A DNA stretch of 64,000 nt from contig CP051233.1 of NCBI GenBank assembly GCA_017792425.1, positions 1,832,402 through 1,896,401 on the forward strand, read 5' to 3'. The DNA is from Thalassovita sp. (GTDB lineage: Bacteria; Pseudomonadota; Alphaproteobacteria; Rhodobacterales; Rhodobacteraceae). Shown here in pieces: positions 26,257-34,793 of this stretch (positions within the stretch are counted from its first letter, which is position 1; the number at the start of each line of letters is the position of its first letter). The translations under genes and the position numbers were made by a program. Under the pieces are notes generated by a model. That model did no database searches. It was not told where the DNA came from and was given only the letters and a program-made list of their open reading frames with translations.

Positions 26257-26614
26257 TCCTTCCTGAAAACCTCCCACTACATCTTGTGTGATCGGCTTTG
26301 CCGAACTGCGTCACAGACGAAAGTCCGGGTTTGCGATTCGCCTTTGCTACCAGATATGGTGGGGGTGTTGCTGAGTAATGGCACAGTTTGCGCTTCTGCC
26401 CAGCCGGGACGGGTAAAAAAGGGCGTGTCATCCGCACCATTTTCACCCCCGCTGCAACTGCCGTTCCTAACCCCCCAAGCCACAAGGGAAAACCGGCGGC
26501 ATCCACAGGACCGTCCACAAACCTATCCCCAGCGGCGTTAATCCTTTGAATCACTCGCGTTTGCGCTCGGTTCGCGGTCAACCCCAAAATGAGGGAAAAA
26601 TCCTAAAAATTCCG
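26257..26614. other. Non-coding gap between tRNA-Pro and the nrdJ promoter
   Basis: I see no credible gene here. At 26499-26530 three sequences resemble weak DnaA boxes (ATCCACAGG, GTCCACAAA, TATCCCCA). The region has no B12-box (GCCACTG-type) or other riboswitch core that I can recognise. Confidence 0.5.
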
Positions 26615-26643
26615 TTGACGCTCTGCGGGATCATACGTCAGAT
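26615..26643 (+). promoter_or_regulatory. Predicted nrdJ promoter
   Basis: TTGACG (26615-26620) is a good -35; 17 bases later TCAGAT (26638-26643) is a weak -10. The weak -10 lies inside the upstream NrdR-like box. Transcription would start near 26650 and leave a leader of about 200 nt. Confidence 0.5.
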
Positions 26644-26680
26644 TGTGTGGGCCAGCCGGGAGGTCCACAATATATAGTGG
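26633..26680 (+). promoter_or_regulatory. Tandem NrdR boxes upstream of nrdJ
   Basis: CCACAATATATAGTGG (26665-26680) is a strong match to the NrdR box ACACWATATATWGTGT. A weaker half-matching box, ATACGTCAGATTGTGT, lies at 26633-26648. Their centres are 32 bp apart, the three-helical-turn spacing typical of paired NrdR sites. NrdR represses ribonucleotide reductase genes when dATP is high. Confidence 0.75.
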
Positions 26681-26852
26681 CGGAGCGGACGCGGCGAAGA
26701 CTTCTGAACAAACGGGGGCGTTTGCCCCGGATGCGCTTGGTCTGCGGGCCGGGTCAGGAAAGTCTTTGTCTTTTGTTCCGGCTTCCACGGCATGGCACGA
26801 ACACAACGATGTTCGGAAAAACGATATTTGGCTGATTTATGGGGCAGCAAAG

Positions 26853-29800
26853 ATGAAGATCGAAAGAAAGTTCACCAAGGCCGGACAGGACGCGTATGAC
26901 GATCTGGATTTCAAGACCACCGTATCGGAAATCCGCAACCCGGACGGCACCATCGTGTTCCGCCTGGACGAGGTCGAAGTCCCCAACAGCTGGAGCCAGG
27001 TGGCTTCTGACGTCATCGCGCAGAAGTATTTCCGCAAGGCCGGCGTGCCCGTCAAACTGAAGAAGGTGAAAGAGGCCGGCGTGCCTGAATTCCTGTGGCG
27101 CTCGGTTCCTGCAGCCAAGGGCACCGAGACAGGTGGAGAAACCAGCTCCAAGCAGGTGTTCGACCGTCTGGCCGGCGCCTGGGCCTATTGGGGCTGGAAG
27201 GGCGGCTATTTCACCACCGAGGAAGACGCCCGCGCCTATTACGACGAGATGCGTTTCATGCTGGCCACTCAAAAAGCCGCACCGAACAGCCCGCAGTGGT
27301 TCAACACCGGCCTGCACTGGGCCTATGGCATCGACGGCCCGTCGCAGGGTCACTATTACGTCGATCACCAGACCAAGACCCTGACCAAATCCGCCAGCGC
27401 CTATGAACATCCGCAGCCCCATGCGTGTTTCATTCAGTCGGTGGCCGACGATCTGGTTGGCGATGGCGGCATCATGGATCTCTGGGTGCGCGAGGCCCGC
27501 CTGTTCAAATACGGTTCCGGCACCGGCACCAACTTTTCCAGCCTGCGGGCGGCGAATGAGCCGCTGTCCGGTGGCGGTAAATCCTCTGGCCTGATGGGGT
27601 TCCTGAAAATCGGGGACCGCGCCGCCGGGGCGATCAAATCGGGCGGGACAACCCGTCGGGCAGCGAAGATGGTGATCTGCGACGTGGATCATCCCGATAT
27701 TCAGGAATTCGTGAACTGGAAGGTGAAGGAAGAGCAGAAGGTCGCCAGCATCGTCGCCGGGTCGAAGATGCACGAGGCCAAGCTGAACGAGATCTTCGCA
27801 GCGATCCGCGCCTGGGACGGCAGCACAGAAGACGCGGTGGACCCGGCCAAGAACGACAGCCTCAAAGCGGCCATTCGTGGTGCGCGCAAGGTGCAGATCC
27901 CCGAGACCTATGTCAAACGGGTGCTGGATTACGCGCGTCAGGGCTATGACAGCATTGAATTCCCGACCTATGACACCGATTGGGACTCAGAGGCATACGC
28001 CTCTGTCTCGGGCCAGAACTCGAACAACTCGGTCCGCGTCACCGATGCCTTCCTGAAGGCCGTCAAGGACGACGCCGATTGGGAACTGCTGCGCCGTACC
28101 GATGGCGTCGTGGCCAAGACCGTGAAGGCGCGCGACCTGTGGGAAGACATCGGCCACGCCGCCTGGGCCTGCGCCGATCCGGGCATCCAGTTCCACGACA
28201 CCGTCAACGCCTGGCACACCTGCCCGGAAGATGGCGAGATTCGCGGCTCTAACCCCTGTTCGGAGTACATGTTCCTGGACGACACCGCCTGTAACCTGGC
28301 CTCGATGAACCTGCTGACCTTCCTGAAGGATGGCGAGTTCCAGGCCGAGGATTACATGCACGCCACCCGCCTGTGGACCGTGACGCTGGAAATCAGCGTG
28401 ATGATGGCGCAGTTCCCGTCCAGGGAAATCGCGCAACTGTCCTATGACTTCCGCACGCTGGGTCTGGGCTATGCCAACATCGGTGGGCTGCTGATGAACA
28501 TGGGTCTGGGCTACGATTCGACCGAAGGCCGCGCCTTGGGCGCTGCGCTGACTGCGATCATGACCGGTGTGGCCTATGCCACCAGCGCGGAAATGGCCGG
28601 TGAACTGGGTGCCTTTGATGGCTATGCCCGCAACAAACAGCACATGCTGCGGGTGATCCGCAATCACCGGACGGCGGCGTATGGTGCATCCGAGGGCTAT
28701 GAAAAACTGGCCGTGAAGCCGGTGCCGCTGGACCTGTCCAATGTGCCAGATCAGCGTCTGGCCGAACTGGCTATGTCGTCTTGGGACGAGGCGCTGAAAC
28801 TGGGCGAGCAGCACGGTTACCGCAACGCGCAGGTCAGCGTGATCGCGCCCACCGGCACCATCGGCCTGGTGATGGATTGCGACACCACCGGGATCGAACC
28901 CGATTTCGCGCTGGTGAAGTTCAAGAAACTGGCCGGTGGCGGGTATTTCAAGATCATCAACCGCTCGGTTCCCGCTGCGCTGGAAAAGCTGGGCTATTCC
29001 TCTAGCCAGATCGAGGAAATCATCAGCTATGCCGTGGGCCACGGCACCATTGGCAACGCGCCGGGCATCAACCATGCCAGCCTGATGCAGCACGGGTTCA
29101 CCGAAACCGAACTGGATAAGGTGGAACGTTCGCTGGCTTCGGCCTTTGACATCCGGTTCGTGTTCAACCAGTGGACGCTGGGCGATGCCTTCTGCCAGAA
29201 CGTGCTGGAAATTCCGGCGGAAAAGCTGTCCGATCCGTCCTTCAACCTGCTGTCGCACCTGGGTTATTCACGCAAGGATATCGAGGCCGCAAACGATCAC
29301 GTCTGCGGAACGATGACGCTGGAGGGCGCGCCGCACCTGAAAACGGAACACTATCACATCTTCGATTGCGCCAACCCCTGCGGCAAGAAGGGCAAGCGGT
29401 ACCTGTCGGTCAACAGCCATATCGACATGATGGCCGCCGCGCAGTCCTTCATCTCGGGCGCGATTTCCAAGACGATCAACATGCCCAACGACGCCACCAT
29501 CGCGGATTGCCAGGCCGCCTATGAACGCAGTTGGCAGATGGGCATCAAGGCGAACGCGCTGTACCGCGACGGGTCCAAGCTCAGCCAGCCGCTGGCCGCC
29601 GCCCTGATCGAGGATGACGACGAGGCCGCTGAGATCCTGGAAAGCGGTTCCGCGCAGGAAAAAGCCGCCGTCTTGGCTGAGAAGATCGTGGAAAAGGTCG
29701 TGGTCAAGGAAATCGTCCGCAGCCACCGGGAAAAGATGCCGGAACGTCGCAAGGGCTATACCCAGAAGGCGGTTGTCGGCGGGCACAAGGTGTACCTGCG

Positions 29801-30536
29801 TACGGGTGAGTATGGTGACGGTTCGCTGGGCGAGATCTTCATCGACATGCACAAGGAAGGTGCCGGGTTCCGCGCGATGATGAACAACTTCGCCATCGCC
29901 GTGTCCGTGGGCCTGCAATACGGTGTCCCGCTGGAAGAATTCGTCGATGCCTTCACCTTCACCAAGTTTGAACCGGCGGGAATCGTGCAGGGCAATGACT
30001 CGATCAAGAACGCGACCTCGATCCTGGATTACATCTTCCGCGAACTGGCCGTGTCTTACCTGGATCGCACCGACCTGGCCCACGTGAAACCGCAGGGCGC
30101 ATCGTTCGATGATCTGGGCCGCGGGGTAGAGGAAGGCGTGTCCAATGTCGAAGAGTTGAGCGAAAACGCCGCCAACCGGTCGCTGGAAGTGCTGAAGCAG
30201 ATCAGTTCCACCGGCTATCTGCGCAAGCGTCTGCCGCAGGAACTGGTCGTGCTGCAAGGTGGTCAGACCATGGGTGGCATGGCCTTTGCTGGCCGTGACC
30301 CGGAAACCGCGCTGCAAACGCTGGTGCCGGAAACCGTGGGCACCGGCACCGGCACGGCGGTCCTGACCAGTTCGACCTCGGTCAGTTCCGGCGCGGTCAG
30401 CATGGATGCGCGCACCAAGGCCAAGATGCAGGGCTACGAAGGCGAGGCCTGCGGCGATTGCGGCAACTACACGCTGGTGCGCAACGGCACCTGCATGAAA
30501 TGCAACACCTGCGGCGCGACAAGCGGGTGTAGCTAA
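26853..30536 (+). CDS. nrdJ: Vitamin B12-dependent (class II) ribonucleotide reductase
   Basis: A 1227-aa adenosylcobalamin-dependent reductase that makes deoxyribonucleotides for DNA synthesis without oxygen-dependent radical generation. The alpha/beta barrel motifs are visible: NSPQWFNTGLHW, FKYGSGTGTNFSSLR, NPCSEYMFLDDTACNLAS with an active-site Cys, and ISVIAPTGTIGL-like VSVIAPTGTIGLVMDCD. The C-terminus ends in a Cys-rich segment, CGDCGNY...CMKCNTCGA, expected to bind zinc and relay reducing power. I chose ATG at 26853 (MKIERKF); the frame is open 70 codons upstream through the NrdR boxes, which cannot be coding. A terminator follows. Confidence 0.95.
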   Translation: MKIERKFTKAGQDAYDDLDFKTTVSEIRNPDGTIVFRLDEVEVPNSWSQVASDVIAQKYFRKAGVPVKLKKVKEAGVPEFLWRSVPAAKGTETGGETSSKQVFDRLAGAWAYWGWKGGYFTTEEDARAYYDEMRFMLATQKAAPNSPQWFNTGLHWAYGIDGPSQGHYYVDHQTKTLTKSASAYEHPQPHACFIQSVADDLVGDGGIMDLWVREARLFKYGSGTGTNFSSLRAANEPLSGGGKSSGLMGFLKIGDRAAGAIKSGGTTRRAAKMVICDVDHPDIQEFVNWKVKEEQKVASIVAGSKMHEAKLNEIFAAIRAWDGSTEDAVDPAKNDSLKAAIRGARKVQIPETYVKRVLDYARQGYDSIEFPTYDTDWDSEAYASVSGQNSNNSVRVTDAFLKAVKDDADWELLRRTDGVVAKTVKARDLWEDIGHAAWACADPGIQFHDTVNAWHTCPEDGEIRGSNPCSEYMFLDDTACNLASMNLLTFLKDGEFQAEDYMHATRLWTVTLEISVMMAQFPSREIAQLSYDFRTLGLGYANIGGLLMNMGLGYDSTEGRALGAALTAIMTGVAYATSAEMAGELGAFDGYARNKQHMLRVIRNHRTAAYGASEGYEKLAVKPVPLDLSNVPDQRLAELAMSSWDEALKLGEQHGYRNAQVSVIAPTGTIGLVMDCDTTGIEPDFALVKFKKLAGGGYFKIINRSVPAALEKLGYSSSQIEEIISYAVGHGTIGNAPGINHASLMQHGFTETELDKVERSLASAFDIRFVFNQWTLGDAFCQNVLEIPAEKLSDPSFNLLSHLGYSRKDIEAANDHVCGTMTLEGAPHLKTEHYHIFDCANPCGKKGKRYLSVNSHIDMMAAAQSFISGAISKTINMPNDATIADCQAAYERSWQMGIKANALYRDGSKLSQPLAAALIEDDDEAAEILESGSAQEKAAVLAEKIVEKVVVKEIVRSHREKMPERRKGYTQKAVVGGHKVYLRTGEYGDGSLGEIFIDMHKEGAGFRAMMNNFAIAVSVGLQYGVPLEEFVDAFTFTKFEPAGIVQGNDSIKNATSILDYIFRELAVSYLDRTDLAHVKPQGASFDDLGRGVEEGVSNVEELSENAANRSLEVLKQISSTGYLRKRLPQELVVLQGGQTMGGMAFAGRDPETALQTLVPETVGTGTGTAVLTSSTSVSSGAVSMDARTKAKMQGYEGEACGDCGNYTLVRNGTCMKCNTCGATSGCS

Positions 30537-30631
30537 CTGGTCCCGGGGCGGGTGCGCCCGTCCCGACGACGCTCAGGCCGCAGGCAACAAACACCGAGCG
30601 GTATCAATGATTGAGCTTGAGCGGCGAAACT

Positions 30632-30657
30632 GGCCCCCCTTGTGGGGGCCTTTTCTT
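30632..30657 (+). terminator. Rho-independent terminator after nrdJ
   Basis: GGCCCCC (30632-30638) pairs with GGGGGCC (30644-30650) and is followed by TTTTCTTT. It lies between nrdJ and the convergent dsbB. Confidence 0.85.
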
Positions 30658-30675
30658 TGCGCGCTACTTTGCCCG

Positions 30676-31131
30676 TCAGTTGCGGGCGCGGGCGGCCAGG
30701 ATCCAGATTGCCATCAGCCCGAAGGAAAAAACCGCGTTCCAACTGGCCATCGAGATGCCGAACAGCTCCCACGCGACCTGGTCGCACAGCACCAGTTTCG
30801 GTCCGTCCATTGCCAGCAGGTTTCCGGTGTCCAGCCCACCTGATCCGGTGCAGCTGGTCGGGCCTTCCCACCAGTCGCGTTCCACTCCGGTATGGTAAAC
30901 GCCCAAGCCCCCGGTGATCGCCGCCGCCAGCGCGCCCAGCAGGCATAGCAGCGCCGTGGGCGTGGCCAGCGCGGCCACACCGATTACGATGGCCGCCGCA
31001 TGGGGCCAGCGTTGCCACAGGCACATTTCACAGGGGGCGTAGCCAAGGAACTGGAACACGAATGCGCCACCCAGCAGGCCGGCGGAACCGGCAGCCGCCA
31101 GCATGATCAGGGTATTACGGTCAAGGATCAT
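30676..31131 (-). CDS. dsbB: Disulfide bond formation protein DsbB-like
   Basis: A 151-aa inner-membrane protein with four hydrophobic helices. The first periplasmic loop has the quinone-linked pair in CEMCLWQRWPH (about 34-44), and the second loop carries two further cysteines (SCTGSGG and LVLCDQVAW). DsbB reoxidises DsbA and passes electrons to quinone. Its start overlaps the upstream membrane-protein gene by 4 bp (ATGA), so both come from one transcript. Confidence 0.9.
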   Translation of the reverse strand: MILDRNTLIMLAAAGSAGLLGGAFVFQFLGYAPCEMCLWQRWPHAAAIVIGVAALATPTALLCLLGALAAAITGGLGVYHTGVERDWWEGPTSCTGSGGLDTGNLLAMDGPKLVLCDQVAWELFGISMASWNAVFSFGLMAIWILAARARN

Positions 31132-31706
31132 AGGAATTTCACAACATAGAAGCCGCCCAACAGGATGAGGACGAACAGGGTGAACATCAAGCCCAGACGT
31201 TTTTCAATGAAATCACGAATGGGTGCGCCGAATTTCCATAGCAGGGCGGCCACGACAAAGAACCGCAGCCCGCGCGCGATGATTGATGTGCCGACGAACA
31301 CCCCCAGCGGCATCCCGGTCCAGCCAGACATGATGGTGATCACCTTGAACGGGAACGGGGTGACGCCTGCGATCAGCACCGACCAGAAGCCAAAGTCGTT
31401 GAACCGGGTGTTGAACTCGGCCGCGGCGTCTGCCTTGCCCATCGCCTGCAGGATCGGTTGGCCGACCGTTTCGTAAAAGAAGGCCCCGATCACATAGCCC
31501 AGCAGTCCTCCGGCGACAGAGGCGACCAGCGCCACTCCCGCGATCAACCATGCGCGGGATGGGCGTGCCAGAATCATCGGGATCATCAGAACGTCCGGTG
31601 GGATCGGAAAAACCGAGGCCTCGATAAAGGAAATCGCCGCAAGCACCCACAGGGCGCGCGGGTGATCGGCCAAGGCCATTGTCCAGCGGTAAAGTGAATT
31701 CAACAT
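31128..31706 (-). CDS. YqaA/DedA-like VTT-domain inner-membrane protein
   Basis: A 192-aa membrane protein. Motifs of the SNARE-associated/VTT family are visible: FIEASVFPIPPDVLMIPMILA (about 27-47), GYVIGAFFYETVGQ, and GVTPFPFKVITIMSGWTGM (about 113-131). Small YqaA-type members share the DedA fold and are linked to membrane homeostasis and lipid-carrier recycling; the exact substrate is unknown. It is coupled to dsbB by ATGA and starts about 108 bp from tRNA-Leu on the other strand. Confidence 0.88.
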   Translation of the reverse strand: MLNSLYRWTMALADHPRALWVLAAISFIEASVFPIPPDVLMIPMILARPSRAWLIAGVALVASVAGGLLGYVIGAFFYETVGQPILQAMGKADAAAEFNTRFNDFGFWSVLIAGVTPFPFKVITIMSGWTGMPLGVFVGTSIIARGLRFFVVAALLWKFGAPIRDFIEKRLGLMFTLFVLILLGGFYVVKFL

Positions 31707-31813
31707 GTAACGTCCCTTGTCGGCTGTCCCGTTACGCCATGCCCTTTAAGCCGCGTCAACCGCACTTTTGCCTCTGGACGATGGCGCGCCGGTTGGGTAC
31801 ATGGATCAGGCGT

Positions 31814-31899
31814 GCCCAAGTGGCGGAATGGTAGACGCAGGGGATTCAAAATCCCCCGCTAGTGATAGCGTGCGAGTTCGAGTCTCGCCTTGGGCACCA
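31814..31899 (+). tRNA. tRNA-Leu (anticodon CAA)
   Basis: The acceptor stem GCCCAAG/CTTGGGC, D-arm with GGAATGGTAGAC, anticodon arm GGGGA-TTCAAAA-TCCCC with anticodon CAA, a long class II variable arm (CGCTAGTGATAGCG) and T-arm GCGAG-TTCGAGT-CTCGC are all present, followed by A and an encoded CCA. Confidence 0.97.
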
Positions 31900-31960
31900 A
31901 TTCCAAAAGAAATTCTGGTTGAAATACATCGGCTTGCGGCGAACGGCGCGTGGTGGGTGT

Positions 31961-32773
31961 TCAACCTGCGGTGTTGTCTGACTGGTCCTCGATCGCGGCG
32001 GTCAGATCGGCGATTTCCGGCCGTTCGATCAGTGTCAGCGCGCGCATCACCAAATCGCGGGCCTGCGCGCCTTGCCAGTCCGGGGACAACAACAGGTCGG
32101 GCAGCGCGCCGTGGCGCAGGCGCAGTCGGCGCCAGTGGTGCAGGATCAGCAGGCGTAACGCGGTGCGGTCGGGCAGGGTGGCGGGCAGGGGGTGGGACAG
32201 GGCCAGCGTGACCTGCTGCGTCAGGGTGGCATAGCCGGAGCGCAGGGTGTCGTCTGCGATTGCGGCGCTGGCCCAGTCGGGCAACTGTGCGCCCCGCAGG
32301 TCGGAAATGAAGTGATCCGCCGTCAGGCCGGGGTCATGGCGCAGGGTCAGCGCCATGCGTGGCGACAGGAAAACCGCCTCGTCCGACAGGGTTTCCGCGA
32401 ATTCGGCAGCCGTCTGGCTGGGCGGGCAGGCGACGATGCACACCTGCCCTGATGGCGGCGCAGAGGTGGAATAGATGATCGGCCGCACCTCTTGCGTGGC
32501 TTTCCACCCTTGATTCGAAAGGAAATAATCCGAGGTCCGCCCGGTACGTTCGGCCCGGACCCAGCCGTCGCGTTTCAGCCGGTGCAGGGCGACCCGCAGC
32601 GCCTGGTTGGTAATCCCCATCCGCTCGGTCAACTGTCCCAGCACCCGGCCCGACAGCGATTGCCGCGGGTCGCGGATCAGGTCGCCCATGGCGGTCACGA
32701 CGACGGACCAGACCTTGAGCGGGCCATCGGCCATCAGTGCCAGCGGATCAGTTGGTGGTGTGGAATTGGGCAT
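31961..32773 (-). CDS. paaX: Phenylacetic acid degradation repressor PaaX
   Basis: A 270-aa transcription factor with an N-terminal winged helix (about 20-90: PLKVWSVVVTAMGDLIRD, ITNQALRVALHRLKRDGWVRAERTGRTSDYFLSNQGW) and the PaaX central and C-terminal domains. PaaX represses paa genes until phenylacetyl-CoA binds it. It lies downstream of the paa operon on the same strand, after a 162-bp gap with a GC-rich hairpin, so it may have its own promoter. Possible target half-sites (TGATTCG) occur upstream of paaA. Confidence 0.9.
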   Translation of the reverse strand: MPNSTPPTDPLALMADGPLKVWSVVVTAMGDLIRDPRQSLSGRVLGQLTERMGITNQALRVALHRLKRDGWVRAERTGRTSDYFLSNQGWKATQEVRPIIYSTSAPPSGQVCIVACPPSQTAAEFAETLSDEAVFLSPRMALTLRHDPGLTADHFISDLRGAQLPDWASAAIADDTLRSGYATLTQQVTLALSHPLPATLPDRTALRLLILHHWRRLRLRHGALPDLLLSPDWQGAQARDLVMRALTLIERPEIADLTAAIEDQSDNTAG

Positions 32774-32892
32774 TCACGGATGGTAGGAGCAGCGCGGCGG
32801 GCGCTCAAGAGGCATTCGACGGAAACGGGAAAACCACTGCTTTTGTGTGGTCTGGGCCGCAAACCACAGGGATTGCCCAAGGCCGGATTTCA

Positions 32893-32921
32893 GCGGGCCC
32901 GCACCGGGGGTGCGGACCCGC
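32893..32921. repeat. GC-rich inverted repeat after the paa operon
   Basis: GCGGGCCCGCAC (32893-32904) pairs with GTGCGGACCCGC (32910-32921) with one mismatch and a 5-nt loop, 15 bp after the stop of the last paa gene. There is no T-run on either side, so it is a weak terminator or an RNA-stabilising hairpin. Confidence 0.6.
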
Positions 32922-32935
32922 AAGGTGTGTTTTGT

Positions 32936-33694
32936 TCAGCCCGCCTTCAGCCCCAGACGGGACAGCACGGCGCCGGTTTCGGCCTCCCAGCGGGTGCGCA
33001 GCTCGGCGTTGCCGGTCTTGCGCAGGCCGTAGGCTTTCAGCATCTCGGCCTTGGCGGACGATCCGGTGCCAAAGGAGGCTGCAACACGCGGCCACCAGTA
33101 ATCGACCGAAGCCTGAACGGCGGCGGCATCACCAGCTTCCAGCAGTTTCTGCACGCCTTCCTCGGCCAGTTCGGCGTGGCGCGATTCGATCGGGGCAATG
33201 GCGCGGAAGGCTTCGGCCAGCGGCTGATAGGACACCATGGAAAATTCGCCCATCTGCACTGCCACGGCGCGGCCCATCAGCAGGTTCATCACCACCGCGT
33301 CGGTCCAGCCCTGCAGCGGGTAGTTGAACACCGCCAGGCGCATGTCCTGTTCGCTGCGGGTGGCGCCGATGTCGGCGTCACGATCCAGCCGTGCGGTCCA
33401 CGGGTGGTGATTGGCGTATTTCGCCTCATTCGCGCCGAACTCGCCCATGATCTTCAGCACGCGGTTGGCGTTGTCGGTCTTTTCCAGCACGATCTTGGCG
33501 GCGGCGATGCGTTCCTTGATTCCGGGGCCGGCGTTGATCACGTCGGCAAACCCGGCGGCACCCGCCAGTTCGGAATCCACGAAGGTGGCCATCAGCTTCA
33601 TCAGCTCCGCGCGATAGCGCGGCGGCACGTTCGTGGGGTTGGTCAGCACGCCACCGGCGGCCAGATAGCTTTCTATGCTCATGTCATTAGCCAT
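32936..33694 (-). CDS. PaaA/PaaC-fold 'phenylacetic acid catabolic' family protein of unknown role
   Basis: A 252-aa helical protein that I assign to the PaaA/PaaC ferritin-like family (PF05138 type), but it is neither PaaA nor PaaC, which are both present. Possible metal ligands along the helices include Glu42, Glu71, Glu150 and the E170-x2-H173 pair in PIESRHAEL. The position where a second ExxH histidine might stand is not conserved (EKTDN), so the diiron site may be incomplete. It follows paaE by 12 bp with a strong AAGGAGG site, so it is made with the epoxidase. It could be an extra subunit, an assembly factor or a separate oxygenase; I do not know its function. Confidence 0.65.
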   Translation of the reverse strand: MANDMSIESYLAAGGVLTNPTNVPPRYRAELMKLMATFVDSELAGAAGFADVINAGPGIKERIAAAKIVLEKTDNANRVLKIMGEFGANEAKYANHHPWTARLDRDADIGATRSEQDMRLAVFNYPLQGWTDAVVMNLLMGRAVAVQMGEFSMVSYQPLAEAFRAIAPIESRHAELAEEGVQKLLEAGDAAAVQASVDYWWPRVAASFGTGSSAKAEMLKAYGLRKTGNAELRTRWEAETGAVLSRLGLKAG

Positions 33695-33706
33695 GATCAG
33701 TCCTCC

Positions 33707-34783
33707 TTACTGATCGAAATCGACGACGACGCGGTCGGTCACGGGGTAGGACTGGCACGACAGGACATAGCCCTTTTCGACCTCGTAATCCTCCAGCGCG
33801 TGGTTGGCGACCATTTCCACTTCGCCTTCCAGCACGCGGCAGCGGCAGGTGGAACAGACCCCGGCCTTGCAGGCATAGGGCGCGTCCATGCTGTTTTGCA
33901 GCGCGGCGTCGAGGATGGATACATCCTTGCCCGCGGTGATGGTTTGGGTGGACCCGTCCAGCGTGATCGCGGCGGTCACCTGGTTGCCGCTCTTGCCGGC
34001 TTCGGCGGACACGACCTTGCGCGCCAGCCGTCCGGGTTGGGCACTGGCGAACAGTTCAAACTTGATCTGGCCGTCGGTCAGGCCGTGATTGCGCAGCGCC
34101 TTGGCGATGCCCAGCATCATCGGTTCCGGCCCGCAGATAAACGCGGTATCAACGCTCTGGATGTCGATCCAGCCGGTCTGGAACAGCTGGGCGCATTTTT
34201 CCTCGGTCACCATGCCGGTGAACAGGTCGATTTCCTGCGCATCCTGTTCCAGCACGTGAATCACGTTGAACCGGCCCATGAAGGTGTTCTTCAGATCCTC
34301 CAGTTCCTCGCGGAACATGATGGATGTGACGCCCTTGTTGGCATAGATCAGGGTAAAGCTGCTGCCCGGTTCGCGCGCCAGCACGGTTTTCAGGATCGAC
34401 AACACCGGGGTGATGCCGGACCCGCCCGCAAAGCCCAGGTACTGCTTTTCGGCCTTGGGGTCGATCGCGGTGTGAAAGGCGCCCATCGGCGGCATCGCTT
34501 CCAGCACGTCGCCCACCTTCAGGTTTTCATTGGCCCAGGTGGAAAAGGCGCCGCCGTCGATCCGTTTGATGCCGACCTGCAGCTTGCCGTCGTCCTTGCC
34601 CGCGCAGATCGAATAGGACCGGCGCAGTTCCTCGCCGTCGAAATCGCGGCGGAAGGTCAGGTATTGGCCCGGGATGAAGTCGAAGTCCGCCGCCGCGCCG
34701 TTCACCGGCTCCAGCGTCACGACCACGGCATCGCGGATGGTTTTCGTCACGTCGGTGACGGTCAGTTCTTGAAAGCGCGCCAT
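33707..34783 (-). CDS. paaE: 1,2-phenylacetyl-CoA epoxidase reductase subunit PaaE
   Basis: A 358-aa iron-sulfur flavoprotein reductase that feeds electrons from NADPH to the PaaA diiron centre. Order of domains: FAD-binding (LRRSYSICAG, about 56-65), NAD(P)-binding (GFAGGSGITPVLSIL, about 118-132; FICGPEPMM), and a C-terminal plant-type 2Fe-2S ferredoxin (CKAGVCSTCRCRVLEG and a later CQ). ATG at 34783 follows GAGGAGG; the extra 14 upstream codons of the open frame overlap paaD. It is 10 bp downstream of paaD. Confidence 0.96.
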   Translation of the reverse strand: MARFQELTVTDVTKTIRDAVVVTLEPVNGAAADFDFIPGQYLTFRRDFDGEELRRSYSICAGKDDGKLQVGIKRIDGGAFSTWANENLKVGDVLEAMPPMGAFHTAIDPKAEKQYLGFAGGSGITPVLSILKTVLAREPGSSFTLIYANKGVTSIMFREELEDLKNTFMGRFNVIHVLEQDAQEIDLFTGMVTEEKCAQLFQTGWIDIQSVDTAFICGPEPMMLGIAKALRNHGLTDGQIKFELFASAQPGRLARKVVSAEAGKSGNQVTAAITLDGSTQTITAGKDVSILDAALQNSMDAPYACKAGVCSTCRCRVLEGEVEMVANHALEDYEVEKGYVLSCQSYPVTDRVVVDFDQ

Positions 34784-34793
34784 CGGCTCCTCC

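Noticed and set aside
26644..26852. N-terminal extension of NrdJ from a start at 26643
   Set aside because: It would translate through the NrdR palindrome and start at the promoter -10; the family-like N-terminus begins at MKIERKF (26853).
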